From positions 25,223,841 through 25,287,840 of the forward strand of contig NC_092575.1 in the NCBI RefSeq assembly GCF_037975245.1: a stretch of DNA of 64,000 nucleotides. The letters are read 5' to 3'. The stretch's first letter is position 1. Every line of letters starts with the position of its first letter. The DNA comes from Apostichopus japonicus (Eukaryota; Echinodermata; Holothuroidea; Aspidochirotida; Stichopodidae). The position numbers and the translations under genes were made by a program. Below, one piece after another: positions 47,846 to 60,204 of the stretch. The notes under the pieces are model-generated. The model was not told the DNA's origin and did not search any database. It was given only the letters and a program-made list of their open reading frames with translations.

Positions 47846-48625
47846 TTAAAGGAATACGATATTGTTCTTACACTGGTTGACATGTGGTAATGCTTTATCA
47901 TGCATGGATAGCATTGATTACATTACATCCATGTGCATAGCGATTGCCTATATTACACAGCGTGCTTGGTGACAGCTAATGAATGAGCATCTTCACTAAA
48001 GTTTATAAATGTACTGCATAATTAGACAATTGAGCAGGATATTGTGTACAGGTATTACAAAGTGATCTCTATAATCGTTACTGTCACAAAATTGACAGGA
48101 ATACACTGCAGTACTACATTACTTTCTTAGTGTTCAAACGTAGAAAGTCGACATAATTTCAAAGCAGTTAATGTTTTGCCTCATTTTCCTGCTTCTTTCC
48201 ATATTACCTGCATTATGAGTGTAGTACAGCTATATTGAGCCTACTTAGCGATGTCATTAATAAATCCAATATCTGTTACCTGGTTACTTATAAGGACAAC
48301 ATTACACAGTGCATTCCTTATAATGTAAATCATAGGCCATCAGTGCAATGAACCACTTGAATAGAACTGACAAAAATACTGTCAACTGATTCAACGCAAC
48401 CCCTATTAAAGTAAAGCCTTTACTTAGCTACAACTTTCTCTCCTCAGAAGTAATGAAAAATGATTTCAATGGCTATGTGAATTTTGCAGTCTTAACTCTG
48501 TTGACAATGTGAAAATATGACAAGGCTAAGGTCACATGTTCCCCTTCTTTTTCTACATTTTTGACTAATTTGCAAATAAACCACCCTACTGTACATCCCA
48601 ATAAAAAGGCAAGCTTGTGTCATAC

Positions 48626-50820
48626 CATTTAATGAAGACTTAAGTGCAGTTTTCTTATGTATGTGCATTAGTGTCATTGAACTAATCAAGGCCTAAAGTA
48701 AGATACAAATATATTGCCCTCAATTTTTCTTGAATTTTACATCATTTTAAAGAAAATTGAACCTGTTATATTCTTAACAATAGTTCGCATTAATTTTTGT
48801 CAAATTTGAATATTTTAGCACACTTTGACAGCCAAAATTATAATAAAGGAACTACACTTAATGACCTGAGCTGTACGCCATGCAACAATCACTTGCATAC
48901 TTTTCATAGAATGTTGGGCCTAGATATTCATTATAGAAATCTTTGCCCATCAAAATAGCACCTATTGCATTATTGAGGAGATTTCATGTTCACTTATACC
49001 AAATTTGTTAACATTAGTAAGTTGTATGCTGAGAAAATAAGAAGAAATGTTTTTCAAATTATTAATTGCTCTAATATTGCAAAATGCAACAAGCAAATTT
49101 TGCACTTACTTTTCCACAATTTTGATCTCCCTCTTAACAAACAATTAATAGTTGTGTTCTAAATAAAATTCCGCATTCACTAATAACAATTTTGTAAAAA
49201 TTAGCAGATTGTATGCTCAGAAAAAAAATATATTTTCCACATTTTGTGTTGTTACTCTATTGCAAGTCAACAAGCAATCCAATGGCCTAAATTATTCATA
49301 AACTTTTGCACTTACTTTTCTACCATTTTGATCTCCCTCTTAATAAACAAGTCATATTTGTGTTCTTAATAAAATTCCGTACTTACTAGTAACAATTTGG
49401 TAAAAATTGGCAGTTTGTATAGTCAAAAAATAAGAAAAAATATTTCCTAAATTTTTGTATGTTGCTCTCTTATTGCAATGGGCAATAAGAATCCAATGGC
49501 CTAAATTTTTAAAAAAATTGCATTTACTTTTCCACCATTTTGATCTCCCTCTTAACAAACAAGCAATAGTTGTGTTCTTAATAAAATTCCGCATTCACCA
49601 GCACCATTTTTGTTTATTTTTGAAGCAATTAAGACAGAGAAAATAAGGAAAACCAATTTACATTTCCATTGACAGTACAAAACACTTCCATGAAAACCTT
49701 TCCAGAATCAGCAAATCCCAAAGAAAAATTTGCCCTTATTTTTCATTAAATTTTGCAAATTAGATCTCAAAACATCTAAGAGTGTCTTTTCGTCACATGT
49801 TCGCATAGAATGATACCCAATTTGTTGAGCTTCAATCAAAGGATTGCTTTAATAAAAGTGATAAATATTCCTAATTTTTACCATAGGCCTATATTTCCTT
49901 TATTAGTACTTACTATGTGATATTCATAGACTTCTCCAGTTGTCTGGGTAACCAAAAACAATCTGTTCATGTTATTATTGATCCTGATTCTAAAGGAATC
50001 ATCAGGAACTTTAAAAGAAGCCAAGATATGACCCCCAGAGATAGAAGAATGACCCCCAGAGATAGAAGAATGACCCCCAGAGATGGAAGAATGACCCCCA
50101 GAGATGGAAGAACGACCCCCAGATAGAGAGTAAACAACAACTTGACTACCCTCACCATCATCCTCCCATAATATGAATATTAATCCTTTCTCTTCACTGA
50201 CTGTTATACTCACTGCTTCTCTGTACTGTGTGTTTGTATATTCCTGTTCTATTTCTCCCTCACTATTACACATTAAAGCCCTATAGCAGTCTGTACAGAT
50301 AAACAGTTTATTATGACTAACTGTTATATCATAGGGCCAGTCTACTCCTACTAATCCTTTTAAGGTGATTGTCTTCTTTTTTCTCAATTCTCTCACATCT
50401 AAGACAATCACCTCTTTGGATGCATACAAACCGACATACACTAAACCATCTCTGGTTGTCATACACTTGGCTAAACCGTTAAACTTCCCTTTCTTGACCA
50501 GATCGCCATTACTACTATCGTACAATGCTATCGTATCCTTACAACACGTTAAAAACAGACGATCATCCAGTAAACAAACAGACCGCCGTGCAACACCAAA
50601 CTCGGTAAATTCCTGAGAAAAATAGGGCTCTGACTTCAATAATAACGGTTTTTCCTGAGAATCAGGATCAACTTTAAACATAAACAGATCGATAAAAGTA
50701 AAAGTGTTCTTTTTCGTGCGCCTGTATCCAGCGACTGCCAAACGGCCAGTATCGAGCACGTCCATGTACCACACCTGGTAGCCATCTTGTACAGTGAATC
50801 TTGGTATCGTTGTATGTACT
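48626..50820 (-). CDS. Beta-propeller-like protein, 5' part missing
   Basis: The main exon (49914-50820) follows an acceptor after a pyrimidine-rich tract (CTTCCACACACACAG) and ends at donor ATA|GTAAGT. It encodes about 302 residues of repeated beta-strand pattern: LDTGRLAVAGYRR, VCLLDDRLFLTCCKDTIALY, DGLVYVGLYASKEVIVLD, YDITVSHNKLFICTDCYRAL, and RLFLVTQTTGEVYEYH. These short blades resemble NHL or WD-like propellers. A 7-residue repeat (GGHSSIS) is inserted before the last blade. A possible next exon, 48626-48692 (acceptor TTACTTTAG, donor AATG|GTATGA), joins in phase. No start codon or upstream exon was found. It may be a TRIM/NHL-like protein or a C-terminal part of a larger protein; it is probably separate from the DED-NACHT gene because phases do not match. 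Confidence 0.55.
49000..49610. repeat. ~209-bp tandem repeat, three to four copies
   Basis: TTTGATCTCCCTCTTAA starts at 49121, 49327 and 49539. Each unit also contains AATAAAATTCCGCA or a variant and TATTGCAA. AT-rich, in the intron of the propeller gene. Confidence 0.8.
50027..50128. repeat. 21-bp coding minisatellite
   Basis: Nearly identical 21-base units (ATGACCCCCAGAGATAGAAG plus A) occur about four to five times in frame within the propeller exon, encoding SGGHSSI on the minus strand. Confidence 0.9.
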
Positions 50821-50829
50821 CTGTGTGTG

Positions 50830-52780
50830 TGGAAGGCAAAAAGTGAAAAATAAGGTCAGGGTTGGAAGCTTCTATCCGTGGTAACGAAGAATTTAGAGTG
50901 ATTTGTGATCGAAGGAATGTTGATGAACAGCTCTGCGACTGCGAAGTGGCTAGAGGCCTTACGAAAGATACCGAATTTTTAAAAATGCTATTACTTAAAT
51001 GCAATGGAATTATAATGTCGCGAATCACATGTCCAGAGCAAATTAATCGACATAGTAATCTCGAGATATAAGAAATGAGACGTTCAAGGCCTAATATAAT
51101 TAGGATACTGACCTATAGTTCCAATGACTTTGTAGTTTCACATTAAGAAGAACCCTCTCGCGTGAATAAAATACATGGCCATATGAATGTAAGATATGGC
51201 AATCTGGTTAAAATGTGCTAGAAATTGAAAAATCGACCGAATAAAATATTTTCTATTAAAGTACCCTGTTAAAGTCGAAATAAAATTGAGAATGTAGAAA
51301 AACATTTCAAATCAATTACTGTGTTTACGAACATGAAAATATTCCTTTCAAAAAACTTCTCACACATATCACAACACCGACTATAGGTATTGTTGATAGT
51401 AGGCAGCTAGTTTCAGTCTAATTGATGAAATTGCATAGGCTATTTTTAGTTTGCTTGAACAGGATTTATTTATCTTCAATATTCATCGTTATGATATGTT
51501 TGTAATGATGTAATTTTCTGATTCAACTTGTCCTGTGTGTTGACCACATGCAGTTCATTCTAATTCATTTGCATTTAGCGCCAAAAAAGAAGAGAGCTGA
51601 GACGCCCAGAAGTTGTAAGTGGTGGAGCTATTCAAAAAAGCTAACTTTGTCAAAAGGCCCACTAATAAAAAAAAGATGGCGCTATTCAAGAAACCCAACT
51701 TGGTCTAAAGTTTTCAAGAGGTGACTTCAGACAGATTTTTAGTCTTGAGTGCTTTGACACATTATAGTCCAAGAAAAACAAAGGACAATTCGAATGCTAG
51801 TAGTAATGTTTCTATAGCTACACAGGTTTCCAAGATAATTAAATTCAAAATATGGTAAACTCTGGAATGCTCACTAAAGGATCCAGAGATCGATGACGTC
51901 GGCCCCTTTAGTGCAATCCTAAATCTTAATGTTAATCCATTGTTTAAAATTCTAATAACTCCACCAAAACATCTTCTAATATCTCCATGACAGCAAATGT
52001 CACCCTTGGATGAATTGTACGTGAACAGTTGAAATGCATCTTAACATGGCATTTGAAGCCACAAAAGTCTTCACGATGAGTTTTGTGTTGTATCTGAGAA
52101 ACTGACCTAATGGTCTTTGTGTAAAACTAAATACGGTCCAGTCACTTCAAAGGGATGAACCTCACTTGTATATAGGGTTATAATAAAAGGTGTTATATAG
52201 AATAACAACCTGGGCTGATAACAGTGTGTTTTAATGGTCTACAACACATTAACTTTAATGTGCACCTGAAGTCATCCTTTATGTCTACCAGGCTAAGCTT
52301 TGACATTAACCATTTGTGTTATATCCAGAGGCAATTGGCCCAATGCGGAGGATCTGAAGGAGTATGTTCTTCCTGTTTTGTAACAAAAACGTTAAGATGT
52401 GCCCCATTTCATGCCCGTTTGCTGATAAATTAAAGTAATCAATCAAAAGGTGCTGTTTCGTTGTCATTTTAAAATGATGGAATTTGTAGCGCAGAATGCA
52501 CAAATGATCCATTTTATCGGCAAATTGAGATGGCTTTGTGCTTTTCCTTCTCAATGCAACAACACCGTGATGTCCTACTACCCTTAGGAATTTATGCCCC
52601 CCCCCCCCTTCGACATTGAACACTTTCACCTATCCCAGGAAATATCTGGGGATCGAACAGTCTACAACATTACATGTATTTAGTTAAATGTTAAGTAAAC
52701 AATAATCAATAATTATTTTATACTGTCATGCATAATTCCCAAGTATTAATTATTTGGATCTTTCATAAAAAAATAGAATA
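50830..52780. other. No supported gene
   Basis: No exon with convincing homology on either strand. Contains a C run at 52600 and general AT-rich DNA. The missing 5' exons of the propeller gene would be expected here or beyond the LINE. Confidence 0.45.
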
Positions 52781-52789
52781 ATGACGATG

Positions 52790-54395
52790 ATGATGATGAA
52801 AATAATATTAATTAATATAAATATTAATAAGAAAATTATATGGGTGACTATATCCATTTCCGTACCCGAAAAAAAATATTTTGTTTTGAAAAGAAGAATT
52901 GTTGCTTTAAAACCGATTCTCTACGTCTAATATGAAAGATCCAGTAAAATTACAGTCCCAAAAAAGATGTTCGATATTCTCAGTTTCTCTGTTACAGAAG
53001 GAACAGAACTCTGTATCATTTATACCCATCAACGCTAAAAGTTTATTTTTTGCAATAATACGGTGTAAAAATTTAAACTGAAAGTATTGGAGCTTTGCAT
53101 CTAATACAGTGTAGTATGGAATCTTAAAAAAAAAACCTGTCCCAGTCTTTTTTGGTCAGATCTTTAAAGGAGCAACTCCATTTCTCTCTTGCAGTCGGAA
53201 CTTTTGATAAACGATGTAAATACATTTTATAGATATGCTGAGAGATAGAGCTAGCCCGAATGGCATTAAAATACATGATAGTATTGTTGTTCATAACATC
53301 AGTACTATGGCAACCTGACCTTTTCCACCACTGGGGAATTGCACTTATTAAACCCCAATACAAAGTAAAAGGTATATCAGCATTAAAACCTGTTTGAACC
53401 TTACAAAAGTTAGCGGCTTATTATGCTCATCAAACAGGTCACTAACATAAATAACATTTCTATCCATTAAAATGTGATTCATAACAATTTTGTTGTCGAT
53501 ACGAATATGAGAATTGTTCCAAATGACTTGGTTACCGAAATTTTCTGTTGGAGTAGAGAATGAAATATCACACCAGGCATAGACTATTTGACGAATGAAA
53601 GAATTTCTTATACTATTCACATCATTCTTAGCACAGTTACTATGAAAAATAAACTGTTTCCCAAACGGCTTCAAATACATATCAAAAAACATTTTCCAAG
53701 TACCGTTTATATCATTTGTATATCGCCTAATCCAGGTACACCTTAAACTGTTTATAAAACTGATGATGTGTGTAACTTTTAATCCTCCGTTGCCAATAGT
53801 ATTAATCATGACCAGCCTCTTTACTTTATCGGGGTTTCCCGCCGATATAAAATCGAATAAAATACTTTCTAAATCATTTACGAAACTATTCGGGGGATTT
53901 GGCAACACCATAAATAGGAAAACGAGTTGCGACAGAGCAAATGTTTTCACAATGATATTACGCCCTATAGGGGTCAAATCTCTAGATGACCATAATCTCA
54001 AGGTATTCTTCAGTCTAGAAAGTTTCGGTTGATAATTCAGCCGGAACAGATCATTGCCATCACCCGTAAAAGTGATCCCAAGCATCTGAACTGGTCCATG
54101 CGTAATAGTAATATTAAAGTCATATACTGCAGCTGGAATATGATTACTAAATGGGCCCAGCGGTAAAAGACTAGACTTGGACATATTCATAGACAAACCT
54201 GAAGCTTCTTTTAACTGTTTAAAATACGAATCATCTCCGTAATCGTGGTCACACTGCCATCAAGAAAAAGTGTGGTGTCGTCGGTATATTGCATAATTTT
54301 TACTTCTGTGTTACTTATTCTAATACCCTTAATGATCTCATATTTCTGTACTTTTATGGCAAATACCTCGGCCACCAAGATAAATAAATAAGTAT
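52790..54395 (-). mobile_element. Tx1/L1-like LINE, 5'-truncated reverse transcriptase
   Basis: The minus strand starts inside a reverse transcriptase: LVAEVFAIK, then KIMQYTDDTTLFLDG with the YxDD catalytic motif near 54280, a frame break near 54210, then the long frame 53348-54196 (WSSRDLTPIGRNIIVK, LPNPPNSFVNDLESILFDFI). Another break leads to 53124-53363, and finally to KLQYFQFKFLHRIIAKN and the C-terminal CSFCNRETENIEHLFWDC. Order and motifs match the RT and C-terminal region of the L1/Tx1 clade. Frame breaks show it is dead. The 3' end lies near a GAT-rich tail at 52775-52800. Confidence 0.8.
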
Positions 54396-54399
54396 TAAT

Positions 54400-57300
54400 A
54401 ATAATAATAATACTTACGACGTGTTTGTGTTGGCCATTTTGATATGTGATAAAATATTTCTTAATTAATTCTACGAGATTTATATAAATGCAGCGGGAGT
54501 CCTGATCTGCGGAGGAAATTAGAAAAATTCTTAAGAAACAAATACTGCTTTCTAAGAATTTGTTTCATGGAGGTATATCACTATACATACAGAGATCATC
54601 GGAACGGAAAGAAGACCTCCATTGTATATATGCTGTGGCTTTTTTAATATTTACAGAGCAATCTTGAATTTAATATGATGGATGAAATGAAATGTTTGGT
54701 CATCTGGACAGGTTCTCTGGACTTGTTCTTTAATTTAACCCCGATTCTCAAATCACACTGTCTACGATCAATCAGGAGTTTAACGTTACGGTTCGGCTTC
54801 ATTTATGCTGGATTGCGGAAAAGGCAACGAAATCGTGAGTAAATAGTTAAAATCTCGTAAAAATGATGATTTATATATTCGATGGTCAAAAGTGGAGATT
54901 ATCTTAAAAGAAATTTATATTTATATTCAAAATGTCCCGTACAGGCATGTTGTACAATTTAGCTTTACTTCCTTACACTGGAGTGCTGTTAAAAGAAATG
55001 CATGTTTTATTTTACCATGGAGCTATAATCTGTTTATAGCTCCATGATTTTACTTACAATGACATACGTCTGTGTAAAACAGGTGCAGGTGAGGTACAGC
55101 TAATAGCCTTCGAAGGGTCTTCAATATAAACTTGTTCTTGATATAATTCGATACGATTGTTATGCTGAGTCGCTGGCAGGTCAACGAAGCGTGAAGTGAT
55201 AACACAAATTTCAAACAGAGGACCCTTTGAGATAATTTAAAAGACAACGAAATGCGATGACTTTGATCAGAGGATGAAACGAATTCTCAACTGAATATTA
55301 GATAGTATACGCTGAAGTGTGGAGCACGAAAGAGGTAGTGGAGGGTTGACTGTCTAGCAAATGAATAATATCATTAATTACGCCCACTAACCCTTGACCT
55401 CTTAGATATCAAACATATCGCGTGACTTTGAAATCAATAGTGAACTTAAAGCAGTTCAGCGATGTTTCCCCTTTTTGTTTTTCTGAACCTATTTGAAGCT
55501 TACCTTGAATGTTAGGCCTTACTGTAATAAAAACATCGACGTTTATTCTCGAGAGAGGGAGGGAGGGGTGGGTGGGAAGGGGTGGGGGTGGGGGTAGGGT
55601 GGGATGGGATGGGCTGGGGGTAGGGTGGGATGGCGTAATATCTATACAGGTGATCTGTATGTAAAGTCTACAGATCGAGATAATTACATAACCTGAGATA
55701 CTTCCTCCCTCTACCTCAATCTTACTTCCATTGAGTAAGTGGGCCACTTTTATTTATCTCTCTAACCAGTCCAACTGTCTGTAAAAGGCGAATAACACTA
55801 TAGCGTTTTTCATATAGTTACAGTCGAATATAGTCTTATCTAATTGCGGTATATTGGAAAAATTCTCAACGATTTCCCCTTATTATTAAAAATAGAAACC
55901 TGACAAAATAGGGAGATGAAGTGTTTGACATCAGAGTAGATTCGACATTTTGGATAAGTGTTGGAGGGAGCGAGGTTGGGGAATTCAGACGGGAGTAATC
56001 ACATTGGATGAACATATGTTCAAGAATAGGTTCATCGCAAGTGTCAGTGCACATGCAGGTGAAATATGCTTAGCTTCCTGTATGAGCTTCGTTCTTCTAT
56101 GAGTCAGCCTTAACTTCCATTGGAACACAATTTCGGCCTCTTAAATAAAATTAACATGATAACCCCTGCTCAGAGTATACCGGGTTTTAAGATAAACCTG
56201 AAATATATGTATTCTATTGCTTTAATACTTAAATCCAAGAGTTCCTAGCCAACACTCACGACATCTAGCACTTTCGATTAGCCATGCACTCACGTAGTTT
56301 CGTTTTAGCTCGAGCTGGTTGCTTAATCAAACACTTCAATTTTTACAGCCCATATATATATACGTCACCAAGAATGATAACAACTTCGATAACTCTCTCT
56401 TCTACCTTTAATAGAATTATGAAAACAGTCGTTTGATATATTTTTCGGATACTATTTTGAGCTTACAACAGAAGAAGGAAATGGGGAGGAGGGAGATGTG
56501 GATGGGAAGGGGTGTGAAGTAGTTCCTCAATTACTTCGGGTAATTTCCATCCACTTCTCCGTTACATCGTGTCCAAGACCAAGAACTTAACCAAGGAGAG
56601 CCTACAAATATGAAGTCATTAAAACTGTGTTTGTGTTCAAAGGTCGTTATTGTGCTCAGTTAAATATAGAAAGTAAATATTTTGATTACCGGGAAATGAT
56701 GATGATACTTATAGCCTATAAAGGACTTCAAGTTTATTGCCTTCACACTGCTGTTCCCATGCACCATATTTAACACAATACCCTATACAAATAGAACCGT
56801 TTATGGAAGTTCACAACGAACTTCCTCATCCTGTATCTATTGCAATGCCTACCCAGGCTGCGCGTGTACAATTAAATGAACACACCGGGATAAAGGTTAT
56901 CAGTGGCGTAGATTTCTCTTTGAAACAGGGCGGGGGGGGGGGGGTGGGTTGAGCTTATCCACAGATTTTAAGATGAAGGGTGGATACCCACGAGCAAAGT
57001 GTGCGATCGCGATCCAAACGAACGCCGGGAAAGGGTTTGATGTTTAACAATCGAGGTATTTAGTACTGTAAAATGGTGCAACTTGGAGATGATTGCATAA
57101 ATTTCCTCAAATATAACCATATGCGTAGGAGGCGGGGGCTGGGTGGCTGCAGCCCCAATCAAATATTTATGAACAAATTCGGGCAATATGCTGACATTTT
57201 TTCGGGCACCCACTGATAGAAATTTATTTGCAATGTGTTTTTCATGTGTTAAACTGATATTATTATTATCATTATTTTTGTACCGACTTCCCCAATAATT

Positions 57301-58000
57301 CTAACCAATATGGAAGGGCAATAACACAGCAAATGATTGTATATTATTGGCATGCGTTGTAATAACCGATTCATGCCTATATGATATGCACATTAACATG
57401 TTAAACGCGCGCGAAAATTGTGGTTATATTTTTCGGGCAAGTCGTTACAACTTCCCCCCCCCCCCACCAACCCCCAAATCAAATTGGTCCCCTACGCCTA
57501 TGCATATAACACACACATTTGTCATATTTGAAATGTAGAAATGAAAATAACCAACTTTTATGTAAAGATTTTTAAATCAATTCAACACAAAACGTATTGC
57601 CTATACATGCAGCCTCTTCAGTCAATCTTTCAATGAGAGACCAAAGTCTGTTATCGCCATATAATTTATTAAAATTATTATTTCCAATCGATATCTTGAA
57701 GTATTTCTAGAGCGTTTTGACTGAACGTTAATTATGAGACGAAGAGATTAAATCATCTTGAAATCAACAGAATTATTTTATCGTTTCTGTGAGTGGAGCT
57801 TCTTAAAGCAATGGAGCTCGGCTTCCGTAAACAGCCTACCAAATACAGTTTCCCCGAGGACGCGATAGTCACGTTCATTAAAGGCATTGAAGACTCGCCC
57901 CAAACCGCGTGCTGCGCTCTGAAAAAGTGAACTTTCCGTTGCTTGCAAGTGAAGTTTTCTTCTTGTCGCTACAAACTTGCAGACAGTAATGGAACGTGAT
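54400..58000. other. Mostly intergenic; G/C-run rich, no firm gene
   Basis: Low-complexity stretches at about 55555-55630 (GGGGTGGG repeats), 56930-56944 (poly-G) and 57456-57478 (poly-C). A short plus-strand frame of 39 codons at 57811-57930 (MELGFRKQPTKYSFPEDAI) is not recognised. Confidence 0.4.
55866..56060 (-). mobile_element. Possible C-terminal fragment of a non-LTR retrotransposon
   Basis: The minus strand reads CTDTCDEPILEHMFIQC, which fits the C-x-C-x(n)-H-x4-C zinc-knuckle-like end of some LINE ORF2 proteins, and then runs LMSNTSSPYFVRFL. It is too short to classify. Confidence 0.3.
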
Positions 58001-58028
58001 ACCTTGTTAACTTCTATCTAGACCTGAG

Positions 58029-58118
58029 ATGTCCATCGCTGCTATGTACACTGTGTTGTGGGTATTGACCGTAGCTGTATGTATTGACTGTACACAAGTG
58101 TCTAATTACCGACGGTAG
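58029..58118 (+). other. Signal-peptide-like short ORF, possible first exon
   Basis: MSIAAMYTVLWVLTVAVCID is a classical hydrophobic leader followed by CTQVSNYRR and a stop. A donor-like ACG|GTAGCA lies at 58114/58115. No downstream exon has been found, so this may be chance. Confidence 0.2.
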
Positions 58119-59262
58119 CAAGCTGTGTGTGTATTTTCTGGGATCGATGGTGGTGTCTAACACTTCTGTTACACCTCATTCGAAACTAGGTCAGATTACC
58201 GGCATGAGACATTTCTTTGTGCGCGAGCCTTCACACCCTTTACTTGCAGTATTTACGTTTTCTAGCTTAATTTTGTTAGTGTTATCTATAACATGTTGGA
58301 AATGATTACATGAATCACCCCCAGTCAAATGTTGGGGATAAATTCTCTTCTTGTAATCTTGTGTCAATGCAACACATTTTAAATGAACAAAACTTGCATT
58401 ATCGACCTATAAAACTGGAAAGTTCAGGTTAATAAACCGATAATCTTGGAATATCTACCGATATTCCAGGCTTTCAACGAATACATAAAAGCCGCGGTGC
58501 GAGGTGTGTGTATTAAATTTAATCCGGATTTCGACAGCAATGTACACACACACATGTACAGTGGTGACATCACACATACGTCAACACGAAGGGTTAGGGA
58601 GGATTATGGGACAAGGGGTGGGGGAGGGGGTCAGGGATATATGGTAATTCTTAAGTGGGTACCGTCGTGCAGAGAAATCGAAATCAAGAGCGAACGAATA
58701 ATTGAAGAAAATGATATATTTTGTCCAAAATTTAATTGTCCCCGATCAAGAAAAGCAAAATGAAAAGGAAATAGTACAAAAGATGAAATTATTAAAGATG
58801 AACTTAGTTGAACCATGGAGGTTACCTCCATGGTTGAACTTACACTATAAAATCTACAAATGTTTTACTTCAGCAAAAAAAAAGAACACGAAATTGAAAT
58901 AATCAATAAAACAATAACAGCTTTCCATTTCTATTTTGTAGGGTTGGCCTATGGCTAATTTTAAAATTATTGTTCTTTTATAGTAAATGAGATAAAAATA
59001 TCTAATTCTACTTGACAAGTGTATTATTATATTTAATCATGTATTATTATATAGTGATCTGTTAATATGTATCACATTCGCTATACGTTCAGAGCATAGC
59101 AACTATTCAGCCTGTATGAACCTAGGAGTAGCGTTCTAGTCTAATGCTATATAATATAATTAAAGGAAAAAATTACATTCTGAGAGAACCAAACCACCGC
59201 ATATTTAATATTATAATTATTCATTCCTATGAACCAAGAGAAAGAAATTGAAATGGCGTTCA

Positions 59263-59459
59263 TTAATCGTAGTCATTATTGATTACGTAATCAAGGAGTG
59301 CAATCACTCCATCATAGCTTTCTTCTCCAGAGGGTAAGATCTGGTCCGCTGGTAGGACGAAGCCGTACTCTCCTGTATCTCGTAGTTCTACCACATAGGT
59401 GTAAGTAGCGGCTGGTGTACTAGCGAACCCATAGTCATTACTTGCTCCAGACGCTTCAT
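59263..59459 (-). CDS. M14 carboxypeptidase, last coding exon
   Basis: After an acceptor (TACGGTTACAG) the minus strand encodes DEASGASNDYGF, then TYVVELRDTGEYGFVLPADQ and a helix-like end VIALLDYVINNDYD before TAA at 59263-59265. ASGASNDYG plus ELRDTG.YGF.LP..QI matches the C-terminal part of zinc carboxypeptidases A/B; the Glu in ELRDTG is the catalytic glutamate. The 65 codons represent only the last exon. No other exon with the HxxE zinc site was recognised upstream in the window (59.5-64 kb is largely repeats), so the rest probably lies beyond it, or this is a remnant. Confidence 0.75.
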
Positions 59460-60204
59460 CTGTAACCGTAGCAAATGGAGAGATGGTGATTTTGTGTGTG
59501 TTTTATTAGAAACCTTTCAGATGGGCCATGAGCATCCTAAACTCATTGGAATTTAATTTACTGCAAAATGATCCAAGGTTTTGTGCTCTACATATAATTT
59601 ATGCTATCTTAACATTATTAAGTTGTATATTTTATTATGTCTAATAATAAATAATCAATTATTACACTCGGTTTAGGAAAGATAAGTTCTATGACATATG
59701 GTTCTAAAACCCTTTATCAACTACATTTTTAGACATTTCTAACCGCCGGCGCGTAGCCAAGGGGGGCGAAGGGGGAGACCACCCCTCCCCCACCACACAC
59801 ACACACACTTGAGCATATTTTTGTATTTCTTTTATGATATCGAAGTTTTATAGTAGCCGTTATAAGAGGTTTTAATATTTGTACACCAATAAATCAACTG
59901 TGTCTGAATTTTCGAAAATTCCCTGAGCAACATTCTTCATCATACTTCCTTCTACTCGTGCAATTTTGACCGGTCTGTATTGAAGGGGGTTTTTCTATAT
60001 TTTCTTTTGTTCATTCGTTTTTACTTTCTTTTCTATTTTCCGCTATCACCCATTGATCACCTTTCCGGGTGGATATGCACGCATTATAAATCACTATTAT
60101 TATTATTATTATACCAGGGTCTTTCTTAATTACATAAATATTTAGTAGATGGGCCATATCCTTAAAGGGAACATCATGACACTATCTAAGCGGAGCGCAC
60201 CCAT

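Noticed and set aside
44986-50820. Propeller exon as the N-terminal part of the DED-NACHT gene
   Set aside because: The following exon (48626-48692) ends in phase 1, while the first DED exon needs phase 0, and a propeller before DED is not expected.
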